From NCBI GenBank assembly GCA_902767145.1, contig CACXGG010000184.1:1-22372 (forward strand): DNA of 22,372 nt. The letters are read 5' to 3'. This DNA is from Oscillospiraceae bacterium (GTDB lineage Bacteria > Bacillota > Clostridia > Saccharofermentanales > Saccharofermentanaceae). Shown in pieces: positions 1 to 6,931 of this stretch (its first letter is position 1; each line of letters starts with the position of its first letter). A model generated the notes under the pieces. That model saw only the letters and a list, made by a program, of their open reading frames with translations, was not told the origin of the DNA and ran no database searches. A program made the translations under genes and the position numbers.

Positions 1-1
1 C

Positions 2-784
2 GCACAGTTCGGTATCTCATTCGCATTTGTTGTTGCAACTGCACTTAGCTTTACAGGCCCCGAGGCAGCTTCCATCGGTATCATAGGCGGAGCTGACGGC
101 CCTACAGCTATCTACCTCACATCCAAGCTGGCTCCCCAGCTCCTTGGCCCCATCGCAGTTGCTGCTTATTCTTACATGGCGCTGATCCCCATGATCCAGC
201 CCTTCATAATGAAGCTTATGACTACAGAGAAGATGAGAAAGACAAAGATGGAGCAGACAAGACCCGTCTCCAAGACAGAGAAGATCTGCTTCCCCATCAT
301 CGTTACAGTAGTATGTGTCCTTATCCTTCCCACAGTTGCACCCCTCATTGGATGCCTCATGCTGGGTAACCTCTTCCGCGAGTGTGGAGTTACAGACAGG
401 CTTTCCGACACAGCTCAGAACGCAATGTGTAATATCGTAACCATCTTCCTGGGAACATCTGTAGGTGCTACAGCAGTAGGAACAACATTCCTCAGCTGGG
501 AGACACTTAAGATCATCGGCCTCGGACTTGCAGCTTTCTCATTTGCTACAGTCGGCGGACTTCTTATCGGTCTCCTTATGTACTGGCTCTCCAAGGGAAA
601 GATCAATCCCCTTATCGGAGCTGCAGGAGTTTCCGCAGTTCCCATGGCAGCCCGTGTTGCCAGCAAGGAAGGACAGAAGGCAAATCCCTCCAACTTCCTT
701 CTCATGCACGCCATGGGTCCCAACGTTGCAGGTGTTATCGGTTCCGCAGTTGCAGCAGGTGTTCTGCTCTCCATCTTCGGCTGA
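2..784 (+). CDS. oadB: Na+-translocating decarboxylase beta subunit (OadB/GcdB/MmdB family), 5' partial
   Basis: This integral membrane subunit couples decarboxylation of a biotin-bound carboxyl group to Na+ export. The frame is open from base 2, so the N-terminus lies outside the window and the ATG at 176 is an internal Met. The visible 260 residues include the family hallmark GGADGPTA (bases about 80-103), a loop near the Na+ and carboxybiotin site, then hydrophobic helices and the conserved C-terminal stretch [17 protein letters not shown] followed by [17 protein letters not shown]. These match the C-terminal two thirds of OadB-type proteins and the end looks intact. The substrate (oxaloacetate, glutaconyl-CoA or methylmalonyl-CoA) cannot be told from the beta subunit, so the symbol stands for the family. 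The gene is probably last in its operon because a strong terminator follows 22 bases after the stop. Confidence 0.93.
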   Translation, partial: AQFGISFAFVVATALSFTGPEAASIGIIGGADGPTAIYLTSKLAPQLLGPIAVAAYSYMALIPMIQPFIMKLMTTEKMRKTKMEQTRPVSKTEKICFPIIVTVVCVLILPTVAPLIGCLMLGNLFRECGVTDRLSDTAQNAMCNIVTIFLGTSVGATAVGTTFLSWETLKIIGLGLAAFSFATVGGLLIGLLMYWLSKGKINPLIGAAGVSAVPMAARVASKEGQKANPSNFLLMHAMGPNVAGVIGSAVAAGVLLSIFG

Positions 785-806
785 TAGCCTTAAAGATCCA
801 AACACC

Positions 807-836
807 AAGAGCCGTCCCATCCGGGGCGGCTCTTTT
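807..836 (+). terminator. Rho-independent terminator of the decarboxylase operon
   Basis: The arms AAGAGCCG (807-814) and CGGCTCTT (827-834) pair perfectly. The stem extends inward through TCCC/GGGG with one T-G pair, giving 12 bp and a 4-base loop. It is followed by TTTTATTT. It starts 22 bases after the stop codon at 782-784. Confidence 0.93.
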
Positions 837-1010
837 ATTTCTCTATTTTTTCTCTTCCGGATATATCAGAGAGAAAGTTTAGGGAATAACGGCGGGATTT
901 CTCTATCTTTTCTCCCTAAAGGCCGGCTGAGAGAAAGTTTAGAGAAAACTGACCCATTTTCTCTATCTTTTCTCTCCGGGAGCCGGCTGGAAGAAAAATA
1001 AGAGAAATAA
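837..1010. repeat. Three tandem 60-bp palindromic repeat units
   Basis: The motif CTCTAT(C/T)TTTTCTC begins at 841, 901 and 961, an exact 60-bp period. The second arm GAGAAAGTTT begins at 871 and 931, with a decayed copy AAGAAAAATA at 991. AGGGAA or AGAGAA recurs at 881, 941 and 1001. Within a unit the arms are inverted: in copy 2, bases 898-914 are complementary to 929-947 except for a 3-base internal loop, leaving a GC-rich apex containing CCGGC. Copy 3 is the most decayed in its right arm. The array fills the gap between the decarboxylase terminator and the terminator of the convergent hemolysin III gene. It contains no credible coding sequence. Its function is unknown, and a REP/BIME-like extragenic element is one possibility. 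Confidence 0.85.
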
Positions 1011-1034
1011 AAGGGCCCGGTACGATCCGGGCCC
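1005..1034 (-). terminator. Rho-independent terminator of the hemolysin III-family gene
   Basis: GGGCCCGG (1013-1020) and CCGGGCCC (1027-1034) form a perfect 8-bp GC stem with a 6-base loop. On the minus strand the hairpin is followed by TTTTATTT. It lies 26 bases after the stop codon of the gene at 1061-1864. Confidence 0.9.
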
Positions 1035-1060
1035 TGTAAGTCATTATCAGTTACTGTTCT

Positions 1061-1864
1061 TTATCTGAAGAAGTAAACGTATGCCAGGATGTGGCAGACG
1101 GAAGCGGCGACCACCATGAGGTGCCATACCATGTGGGAGAACTTGAACTTCTTGCCGGAGTAGAAGAAAAGGCCGAAGACGTAGACGGCGGTGCCGGCGA
1201 TGAGAAGCCAGAAGCAGGGCTTGGTCGCTGCTGCATAGAAAGGCTTCAGCATGAAGAGGAACAGGACGCCCATGACTCCGTAGACGGAGATGGCAAACTT
1301 GGATCCTGTCTTGTTCTCGGGATACATGAAGATCATGAGGAACATTCCCAGAAGGGCCAGGGCCAGCTCGGCGATGAGGATGCCGATACCAAGACCGCCT
1401 CCGATAAGAGAGAGACATGCGGGAGTATATACACCCAGGATCGCGAAGTAGACCATGATGTGGTCCAGCTTTCTGAAGACTCTCTTATGGACTGTTCCGT
1501 GCTTAAGGAAGTGATATATCGTGGTGAAGAGATTGGCGATGAACATGGTGACCAGGAAAGCGGATATACCGAATGAATCAGTAAGTCCCATTCCTTCAGG
1601 TGCATGGATATATGCATGGACAGATGCAAAGGGGATAAGACCCAGAACATAGAACGCAAGGATGCCGGCGGTGATGGAATTTCCGACTTCCTCACCAAAG
1701 GTCTCTCTGGTCTTCTGGATATTCCTCTTGACTATCCTCTTCTGATTCTCGAGCCAGGACAGACCCTCCAGACCTTCCTCAAGGGGATCTATACCCTCCT
1801 TGGCGGCCTTGCGGTCAGTATCGCTCGCCATCATTCTTTTCCAGTGCTTATTGTTCTTTGCCAT
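1061..1864 (-). CDS. Hemolysin III / PAQR-family seven-helix membrane protein
   Basis: The 267-residue protein has a charged N-terminal segment of about 65 residues (basic and acidic, predicted cytoplasmic) followed by seven hydrophobic helices. Family landmarks are visible: TIYHFLKHG in the second helix region, KLDHIMVYFAILGVYTP in the third, and HMVWHLMVVAASVCH near the C-terminus. The His of TIYH and the HxxxH of the last helix are the expected metal ligands in PAQR proteins. The usual NxITH of helix 1 reads NSITA here, so that His is lost. The N-terminal extension is longer than in typical family members of about 210-220 residues. AGAGGA lies about 8 bases before the ATG. Family members were named for hemolysis in one Bacillus protein, but the physiological role is uncertain and membrane homeostasis is a common suggestion. 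Confidence 0.88.
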   Translation of the reverse strand: MAKNNKHWKRMMASDTDRKAAKEGIDPLEEGLEGLSWLENQKRIVKRNIQKTRETFGEEVGNSITAGILAFYVLGLIPFASVHAYIHAPEGMGLTDSFGISAFLVTMFIANLFTTIYHFLKHGTVHKRVFRKLDHIMVYFAILGVYTPACLSLIGGGLGIGILIAELALALLGMFLMIFMYPENKTGSKFAISVYGVMGVLFLFMLKPFYAAATKPCFWLLIAGTAVYVFGLFFYSGKKFKFSHMVWHLMVVAASVCHILAYVYFFR

Positions 1865-1937
1865 TTTTCTATATTTCCTCTAAAGTATTCTTCATTTGAC
1901 AGATTTCATTCTACAAGGAAGGAAGTCTTATTGCAAA

Positions 1938-2768
1938 TCAGGCATCAGGCATCCTGGGCGGAAGCTGGATCACATCATCCTTAGGCTTAGGAGCGCCAAG
2001 CTGGATAACTTCCTCCTTGGGCTTAGGTGCGCCAAGCTGGATAACTTCCTCTTTCTTCCGGGGTATAGCCTGCTTTGTCTCCTGCTTCGGGATCTCCTTG
2101 GAAGGATATCTGGGCACCTTCACATTAGGTGTTCCGGGAGATCTGACATTCTGTCTCGTGGGAGCTGAGATAACTGTTCCCAGAACCTCAGGCTTGGGCT
2201 GCTCCTTCTTCTCGGGAGAAGTGAAGGTACTGTGCTCCCTGGCTGTCTTATCAACTACGGAAGCGGGATCCAGCTGCTCTGCCACATAGGCATTTCTGTA
2301 GAATCTGTAGATCTGGAATGCAGCATAGATTATGAGTGATACGGGAAGTATCCTCATGGGGAGCATCCTGGCACGGTCGTCTCCAAGAGCCGTGGAAAGT
2401 GAGGCAAAAGGCGCCTCTGCCATTCCGTAAATAGCCTTAAGGACAAAGCCTCCGATGACCGTAAAGATATCCACATCTTCTGCTCCCAGCTTCTCTGCCA
2501 TTCCGGGAAGGATCCAGTGGGGGAGAAGGCATACAACGCCATAGACGGCAAGACCTGCCGTTATCCAGAACTTCTTCCTGTATGCTGCATATACCGGGAT
2601 GATGAGGAGTACGCTCAGGGCGAAGAGCCATCCGCAGAACTTCTCAAGCCCTCCGAACTCCCTGGGAATGATCATGTCATATGTAAAATACAGGGGCAGG
2701 AAACATACGAAAAAGAGCGATGCACATATACACGCAAGAAAGACACATGTAAAGTAATCTCTTCTCAT
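1938..2768 (-). CDS. Unrecognised membrane protein with a Pro/Lys-rich repeat tail
   Basis: I do not recognise a family for this 276-residue protein. It starts at an ATG preceded by AAAGGAG with 10 bases spacing. The N-terminal half has about four hydrophobic helices: residues about 6-29, about 43-60, about 68-86 and a last one near 140-155 (LPVSLIIYAAFQIYRFY). The second half is hydrophilic and probably disordered, rich in Lys, Pro, Glu and Gln, and ends in a tandem repeat. EEVIQLGAPKPK occurs twice in succession and is followed by a third, altered unit DDVIQLPPRMPDA. The DNA under the repeat (about 1975-2055) is nearly identical between units, which suggests recent duplication. The gene is separated from the GH3 gene upstream by a terminator and is 73 bases upstream of the hemolysin III gene, with which it could be co-transcribed. 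Confidence 0.75.
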   Translation of the reverse strand: MRRDYFTCVFLACICASLFFVCFLPLYFTYDMIIPREFGGLEKFCGWLFALSVLLIIPVYAAYRKKFWITAGLAVYGVVCLLPHWILPGMAEKLGAEDVDIFTVIGGFVLKAIYGMAEAPFASLSTALGDDRARMLPMRILPVSLIIYAAFQIYRFYRNAYVAEQLDPASVVDKTAREHSTFTSPEKKEQPKPEVLGTVISAPTRQNVRSPGTPNVKVPRYPSKEIPKQETKQAIPRKKEEVIQLGAPKPKEEVIQLGAPKPKDDVIQLPPRMPDA

Positions 2769-2794
2769 TGATCCCTTTCTCCTTTAAGATCTCA

Positions 2795-2826
2795 AAAAAT
2801 AAAAGCCGGCATCAGCCGACTTTTAT
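2795..2826 (-). terminator. Rho-independent terminator downstream of the GH3 gene
   Basis: AAAAGCCGGC (2801-2810) pairs with GCCGACTTTT (2815-2824) with a single C-A mismatch and an ATCA loop. On the minus strand the stem is followed by a T-rich run. It lies 28 bases after the GH3 stop and before the RBS of the next minus-strand gene. The A/T-rich flanks could also let it work in the plus direction. Confidence 0.82.
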
Positions 2827-2852
2827 TCTATCATTATTTGCCCCAGACTGCA

Positions 2853-5651
2853 TCAGAATTCAAAACCGGTAACTTCCTCCAAGGGACAGATATATGTAAA
2901 CTTCAATGATTTAAGGGTCAGGCCGGTACTTGTAAAGTGCGTCCTCATTATGGAATATTTTGAATGGAACAGCATCTCGCCTTCGATGACCGCATCCTTT
3001 CCCTCTGTTCCGTTCCATGTGATCACACGGATGGGAATGCTGTTAAAGAAGACCGTCATGGGTATCTGGGCCAGCGGATTAAGATCGGAGCATCCTGTCA
3101 TCTCGACCTTATACAGACCGTGCTTATCGCAGTTGATCCCGAAGAGGAAATCGTTCCCGGCGCTCGTATCCACATTTACATTGATAACAGGATCCTCGTT
3201 GATGCTGTAGTAGCAGTCGACCTTAGTCTCGATCGCCTCTCCCTCGAAGGGACAGTCGATCTGGACTATCTTCTCAGCCTGGCCGTTCTCGCGCTTCATG
3301 GCATATGTATCCATGGCAAATCTTATGATATTCTTCGCATTTCTCTGAAGTTCCGCCCTGGTGATAAGGGCAGTATTGCCATTCTTTATATTTTCGTAAG
3401 TATCGCTCTCAAGAAGATTCTTTTTCTCCACGCCGGAACATACCATATAGACGTCGCACTGGGCGCGTGCCATAAGGGAATGTTCAGTGAGAACGTGTCC
3501 ATAGGGATCATCGGGGACCTCATTTATGAAGGCCCACCAGTCGGTCATGACCATTCCTGTATAGCCCCACTGCTCTCTCAATATAATGGTATTGAGATCA
3601 TAATTGGCTGTACCATATTCTCCGTTGATCCTGTTATAGACCGACATTATGCTCCTGGCTCCACCCTCCTTGACAGCGATCTCAAATCCCTTGAGATAGA
3701 TCTCGCGGAGAGCTCTTTCAGAAACGACGGAATCCATGAACCTTCTGTTCGTCTCTCTGTTATTGGCACAGAAGTGCTTGATGGTGGCAGTGACATCATG
3801 CCTGTGAAGGCCCCGGAGCTGGGCACATGCCATACGTCCGGTAAGGAGAGGATCCTCCGAAAAGTACTCGAAGTTCCTTCCGTTAAGGGGATTTCTGTGG
3901 ATATTGATACCGGGGCCGAGAATGACATCTACTTCATTAGTCATCATCTCGATACCGAAATATCCGAAGAGCTCCTCGGTAAGCTCCTCATTATAGGAGC
4001 AGGCGATACATGTTCCGTTGGAAAGGGCAAAAGCCTTCTTGCCGCTGTCGAGCCTCATTCCTGAAGGGCCGTCATCACAGCAGACGGCAGGGATCCCGAG
4101 CTGCTGAAGTTCCTTGCTGATACCGCAGAAGGCTGCGGCAGTTCCCGTGGTTACCTTAGGGCTGCTCATTCCCTCACCTCTGATGATGAGAGCGAGGTCT
4201 TCATCAGTAAGCTGGGCCACGAACTCATCGAGGGTATTCTTACCTTCCTTTACATCAGAGAGCTTTATATCCCTTCTTCCGCTCTGAGGGATCTCAGGAG
4301 AGACAAGATCGAGCCTTGAATCCACATTCTCCACTTCCCTTACGGGAACCTTCTCATATATAAGATTTCCGTCAGCATCAGAAGTCATCCTGTCAAAGGA
4401 CTCCACAGGTCTCAAGGCAGACTTAAGACCCTCAAGAAGTGTATCTTCAGAAACAGATATCTTACCTGCCTCAGTATTATCAACTACATCAAAACCTGCG
4501 CTGAATACATAGTCACCCTTTTCCAGCACCCAGCCCGTTCCGAGACCAAGTCGTCCGTCATCATCGTAAGATGCATAGCGGAAGGCATCAGCACTTATCT
4601 TAAGGGTCTGGTCCTGACCGGGAAGAAGTTCTTCAGTCTTGGTAAAACCCACCAGCACTTTTGACGGCTTTCCTAAAACTCCCTTAGGTGCGGAAGCGAA
4701 AAGAAGGACTGCTTTCTTACCCTTATAGACACCTGTATTCGTTACCTTAAATGAAGCGGTAACAGAAGTGCCCTCCGAAGCAAGAGATACGTCTGAGATC
4801 TTAAAGGATGTATAACCCAGTCCGAAACCGAAGGGATACATCACCTTCTCAGGTGCAAAGGTGGAAAAATATCTGTAGCCTACATAGATATCCTCACAGT
4901 AAAGATCCTTCATGGGATCAACGTTTCCGAAGTTGGCAGTGGAAGGATAATCCTCAAAGGAATAAGCGATGGTATCTGTAAGTGATCCTGAAGGATATGC
5001 CCTTCCGGCGATAAGATCGGCACAGGCATCTCCTCCCACAAGTCCTGCCTGCCAGATATACATGACGGCAGAGGGATCATATTTCTTAACAAAGGACATG
5101 TCGATGATGTTTCCCACATTGAGAAGGACGATGGTCTTCTCAAAGGACTCGCAGACGATCCTTATCATCTCCTCCTCACCGTCAGACAGGAAGAAGGATC
5201 CCTTCTCGGGAGTATTATCCCTGTCCTCTCCGGCAGTCCTGGCGATGACTATGATGGCAGCATCGTTATTTGATGCAGCTGTCCTTACAAAGTCAGGATC
5301 GAGAGCCATCTCATCCTGGGACCATCTCTCCTTGCCCCAGCCAACACCGGGATCAACGGGATTACTTTCCTCCCAGTCGATATAGGCCTGCTTTACACTC
5401 TCATCGATGATGATGTCGGAATCCTTTTCGAGAGCTTCCTCCACAGAAGGAACGTGGGCTGTATTTACCATACCTCCCGAGCCTGTTCCGCTCTTGTAGT
5501 AGTGAAACTGCATGCGTCCGAAGACTGCAGCCTTTGAACCTTTCCTTAAAGGAAGAGTGCCATTGTCATTTTTCAGAAGGACTGAACCCTCCTGTGCTAT
5601 CTTAAGTGCCGCATCGCGGTATCTATTCCAGTCAAATATGATATCGGGCAT
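2853..5651 (-). CDS. GH3 beta-glucosidase-like enzyme with permuted domain order
   Basis: A 932-residue glycoside hydrolase family 3 enzyme in which the usual C-terminal part comes first. Residues about 1-245 form the alpha/beta sandwich (IIVIARTAGEDRDN, then QAGLVGGDACADLIAGRAYPSGSL). About 285-400 is the fibronectin-III-like domain (YPFGFGLGYTSF, VTNTGVYKGKKAVLLF). The TIM barrel begins near 475 (LTDEDLALII at 481) and contains DDGPSGMR, the conserved KH pair K625/H626 and the nucleophile D704 in VMTDWW. About 790-932 is an extra beta-rich region I cannot name. The reversed order is known from rumen Ruminococcus and Butyrivibrio enzymes. No signal peptide is visible, so it probably hydrolyses imported oligosaccharides in the cytoplasm. 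Exact substrate is unknown (beta-glucosides are likeliest). GGAGGTG precedes the ATG and sits inside a hairpin described separately. Confidence 0.93.
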   Translation of the reverse strand: MPDIIFDWNRYRDAALKIAQEGSVLLKNDNGTLPLRKGSKAAVFGRMQFHYYKSGTGSGGMVNTAHVPSVEEALEKDSDIIIDESVKQAYIDWEESNPVDPGVGWGKERWSQDEMALDPDFVRTAASNNDAAIIVIARTAGEDRDNTPEKGSFFLSDGEEEMIRIVCESFEKTIVLLNVGNIIDMSFVKKYDPSAVMYIWQAGLVGGDACADLIAGRAYPSGSLTDTIAYSFEDYPSTANFGNVDPMKDLYCEDIYVGYRYFSTFAPEKVMYPFGFGLGYTSFKISDVSLASEGTSVTASFKVTNTGVYKGKKAVLLFASAPKGVLGKPSKVLVGFTKTEELLPGQDQTLKISADAFRYASYDDDGRLGLGTGWVLEKGDYVFSAGFDVVDNTEAGKISVSEDTLLEGLKSALRPVESFDRMTSDADGNLIYEKVPVREVENVDSRLDLVSPEIPQSGRRDIKLSDVKEGKNTLDEFVAQLTDEDLALIIRGEGMSSPKVTTGTAAAFCGISKELQQLGIPAVCCDDGPSGMRLDSGKKAFALSNGTCIACSYNEELTEELFGYFGIEMMTNEVDVILGPGINIHRNPLNGRNFEYFSEDPLLTGRMACAQLRGLHRHDVTATIKHFCANNRETNRRFMDSVVSERALREIYLKGFEIAVKEGGARSIMSVYNRINGEYGTANYDLNTIILREQWGYTGMVMTDWWAFINEVPDDPYGHVLTEHSLMARAQCDVYMVCSGVEKKNLLESDTYENIKNGNTALITRAELQRNAKNIIRFAMDTYAMKRENGQAEKIVQIDCPFEGEAIETKVDCYYSINEDPVINVNVDTSAGNDFLFGINCDKHGLYKVEMTGCSDLNPLAQIPMTVFFNSIPIRVITWNGTEGKDAVIEGEMLFHSKYSIMRTHFTSTGLTLKSLKFTYICPLEEVTGFEF

Positions 5652-5703
5652 AAAAAAACACCTCCGGTAGTCAACTAATAAGATTTTAAACTATCCGGGG
5701 TGT
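5652..5703 (-). terminator. Terminator-like hairpin that also contains the GH3 ribosome binding site
   Basis: On the minus strand ACACCCCGGATAG (5703-5691) pairs with CTACCGGAGGTGT (5670-5658), giving 12 bp with two single-base bulges and a 20-base loop. The stem is followed by a run of T and then the GH3 ATG. The 3' arm contains the GGAGG Shine-Dalgarno. It may end DEAD-helicase transcripts (stop at 5728), or may act as an attenuator or RBS mask for the GH3 gene. The pairing is seen directly, but the function is inferred. Confidence 0.55.
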
Positions 5704-5727
5704 GATTTGTTAGCAGAATTATTGTTT

Positions 5728-6861
5728 TTATGTAAAATCGATCGTTATCTTTACGGGATCACAGGCGGTATATCTTATGATCTCATCCATCCTGGGTCTC
5801 TCCTTGTAGGAGACAAGGGAATAGGCACATCCCTTTCTTCCGGCTCTTCCCGTTCTTCCGATCCTGTGAAGGTAGAACTCGTTCTCGTTGGGGATCTCAT
5901 AATTGAAGACCGCCTCAACGTCGTCCACATCTATTCCGCGGGCGATGACGTCAGTGGCAACCAGTACATCGAACTTGCCTTTTCTGTATGCGTCCATGAC
6001 ACGGTTCCTGGTACCCTGTCCGATGCTTCCGTGAAGGAGCCTGCAGGATACGCCGGAGGCCTCGAGCTTTGATGCCACCTTCTCGGTCTGGACCTTCGTA
6101 TTACAGAAGACGATGGCCTTCTTTATAGAACTGCTGTCCATGATGCGGATTATCGCATCCACCTTATCCTTCTCCGGGATCTCGATGAGATACTCGTCTA
6201 TGTCGGGATGGTCCTCAGCCTTGGGCATAACATCGATCTCGGCTGCACCCTCCATGAACTGCCATGTGATATCCAGGATCTCCCTGGGCATGGTGGCGGA
6301 GAAAAGAGCCATCTGCTTATCATTGGGAGTAGCTGCGATTATCTTCTTGATATCCCTGATAAATCCCATCTTCAGCATCTCATCTGCCTCATCCAGGACC
6401 AGGGTGTAGATATCTCCGATGTCGATCATCTTCCTGGAGACAAGATCAAGGAGTCTTCCGGGAGTAGCGACTACAACCTGGGGCTTCTTGGCGATCTTCT
6501 CGCTCTGGATCTTCATGGACTGACCGCCGATGATGGCACAGACACGGAATCCCTTGATGTTCCTGCCGAGGCCCTTGATCTCAGATGTTATCTGAAGTGC
6601 GAGCTCTCTGGTGGGACAGAGGATAAGGGCCTGTACGAAGTCAGCCTTCATGTTCAGATATTCAAGAATGGGTATAGAAAACGCAAAGGTCTTTCCCGTT
6701 CCGGTGGGAGCCTTTGCGATAAGTGACATATTATCCATAAGAAGAGGTATAGCCTTCTGCTGTACCGTAGTGGGGCGTTTTACACCCATCTTCTTAAGTG
6801 CCCCCATTATCTCCGGGGACAGGTCCATATCGTTAAAAGTTATCTCATTATTATCTTCCAT
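5728..6861 (-). CDS. DEAD-box ATP-dependent RNA helicase, minimal core
   Basis: A 377-residue helicase that unwinds RNA duplexes using ATP in ribosome assembly or mRNA turnover. The motifs run in order: F9 with Q34 (Q motif), APTGTGKT at 51-58 (motif I), PTRELA (Ia), DEAD at 157-160 (II), SAT (III), ARGID (V) and HRIGRTGR at 332-339 (VI). The protein stops about 38 residues after motif VI. It therefore lacks the basic or RNA-binding C-terminal extension found in CshA, DeaD or DbpA, and a specific subfamily cannot be assigned. The ATG has no convincing Shine-Dalgarno upstream (see the promoter entry). Transcription diverges from the DeoB-DeoC gene across a 70-base gap. Confidence 0.95.
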   Translation of the reverse strand: MEDNNEITFNDMDLSPEIMGALKKMGVKRPTTVQQKAIPLLMDNMSLIAKAPTGTGKTFAFSIPILEYLNMKADFVQALILCPTRELALQITSEIKGLGRNIKGFRVCAIIGGQSMKIQSEKIAKKPQVVVATPGRLLDLVSRKMIDIGDIYTLVLDEADEMLKMGFIRDIKKIIAATPNDKQMALFSATMPREILDITWQFMEGAAEIDVMPKAEDHPDIDEYLIEIPEKDKVDAIIRIMDSSSIKKAIVFCNTKVQTEKVASKLEASGVSCRLLHGSIGQGTRNRVMDAYRKGKFDVLVATDVIARGIDVDDVEAVFNYEIPNENEFYLHRIGRTGRAGRKGCAYSLVSYKERPRMDEIIRYTACDPVKITIDFT

Positions 6862-6868
6862 AAGGGCT

Positions 6869-6893
6869 ATTATAATTCATAATCGGTTATAAT
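6869..6893. promoter_or_regulatory. Back-to-back -10 elements between the helicase and deoB-deoC
   Basis: ATTATAA (6869-6875) and TTATAAT (6887-6893) form a perfect inverted repeat 11 bases apart. Each arm holds a consensus TATAAT -10 box reading outward: 6888-6893 for the plus strand and 6869-6874 for the minus strand. With normal spacing the -35 of each promoter would fall on or beside the -10 of the other. No good -35 is seen for either direction. The minus-strand start would lie within a few bases of the helicase ATG at 6861, giving an almost leaderless mRNA. Confidence 0.5.
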
Positions 6894-6931
6894 TTAAGAA
6901 GATTATTACAGACTAAATGACGGAGGCATCT

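Noticed and set aside
176..784. Complete gene beginning at the ATG at 176
   Set aside because: The frame is open to the left edge and already encodes the GGADGP hallmark before this Met, so the gene is a 5' partial.
837..1010. CRISPR array
   Set aside because: The repeated parts are palindromic arms filling most of each 60-bp unit and the variable parts are short apices, not unique spacers between constant repeats. No cas gene is near.
1061..1864. Hemolysin/virulence factor
   Set aside because: The family name is historical. The sequence only supports a PAQR-type membrane protein.
2964..4064. 366-residue plus-strand open frame
   Set aside because: It lies wholly inside the GH3 gene in antisense, with no ribosome site and no family resemblance. 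The GH3 frame has clear catalytic motifs.
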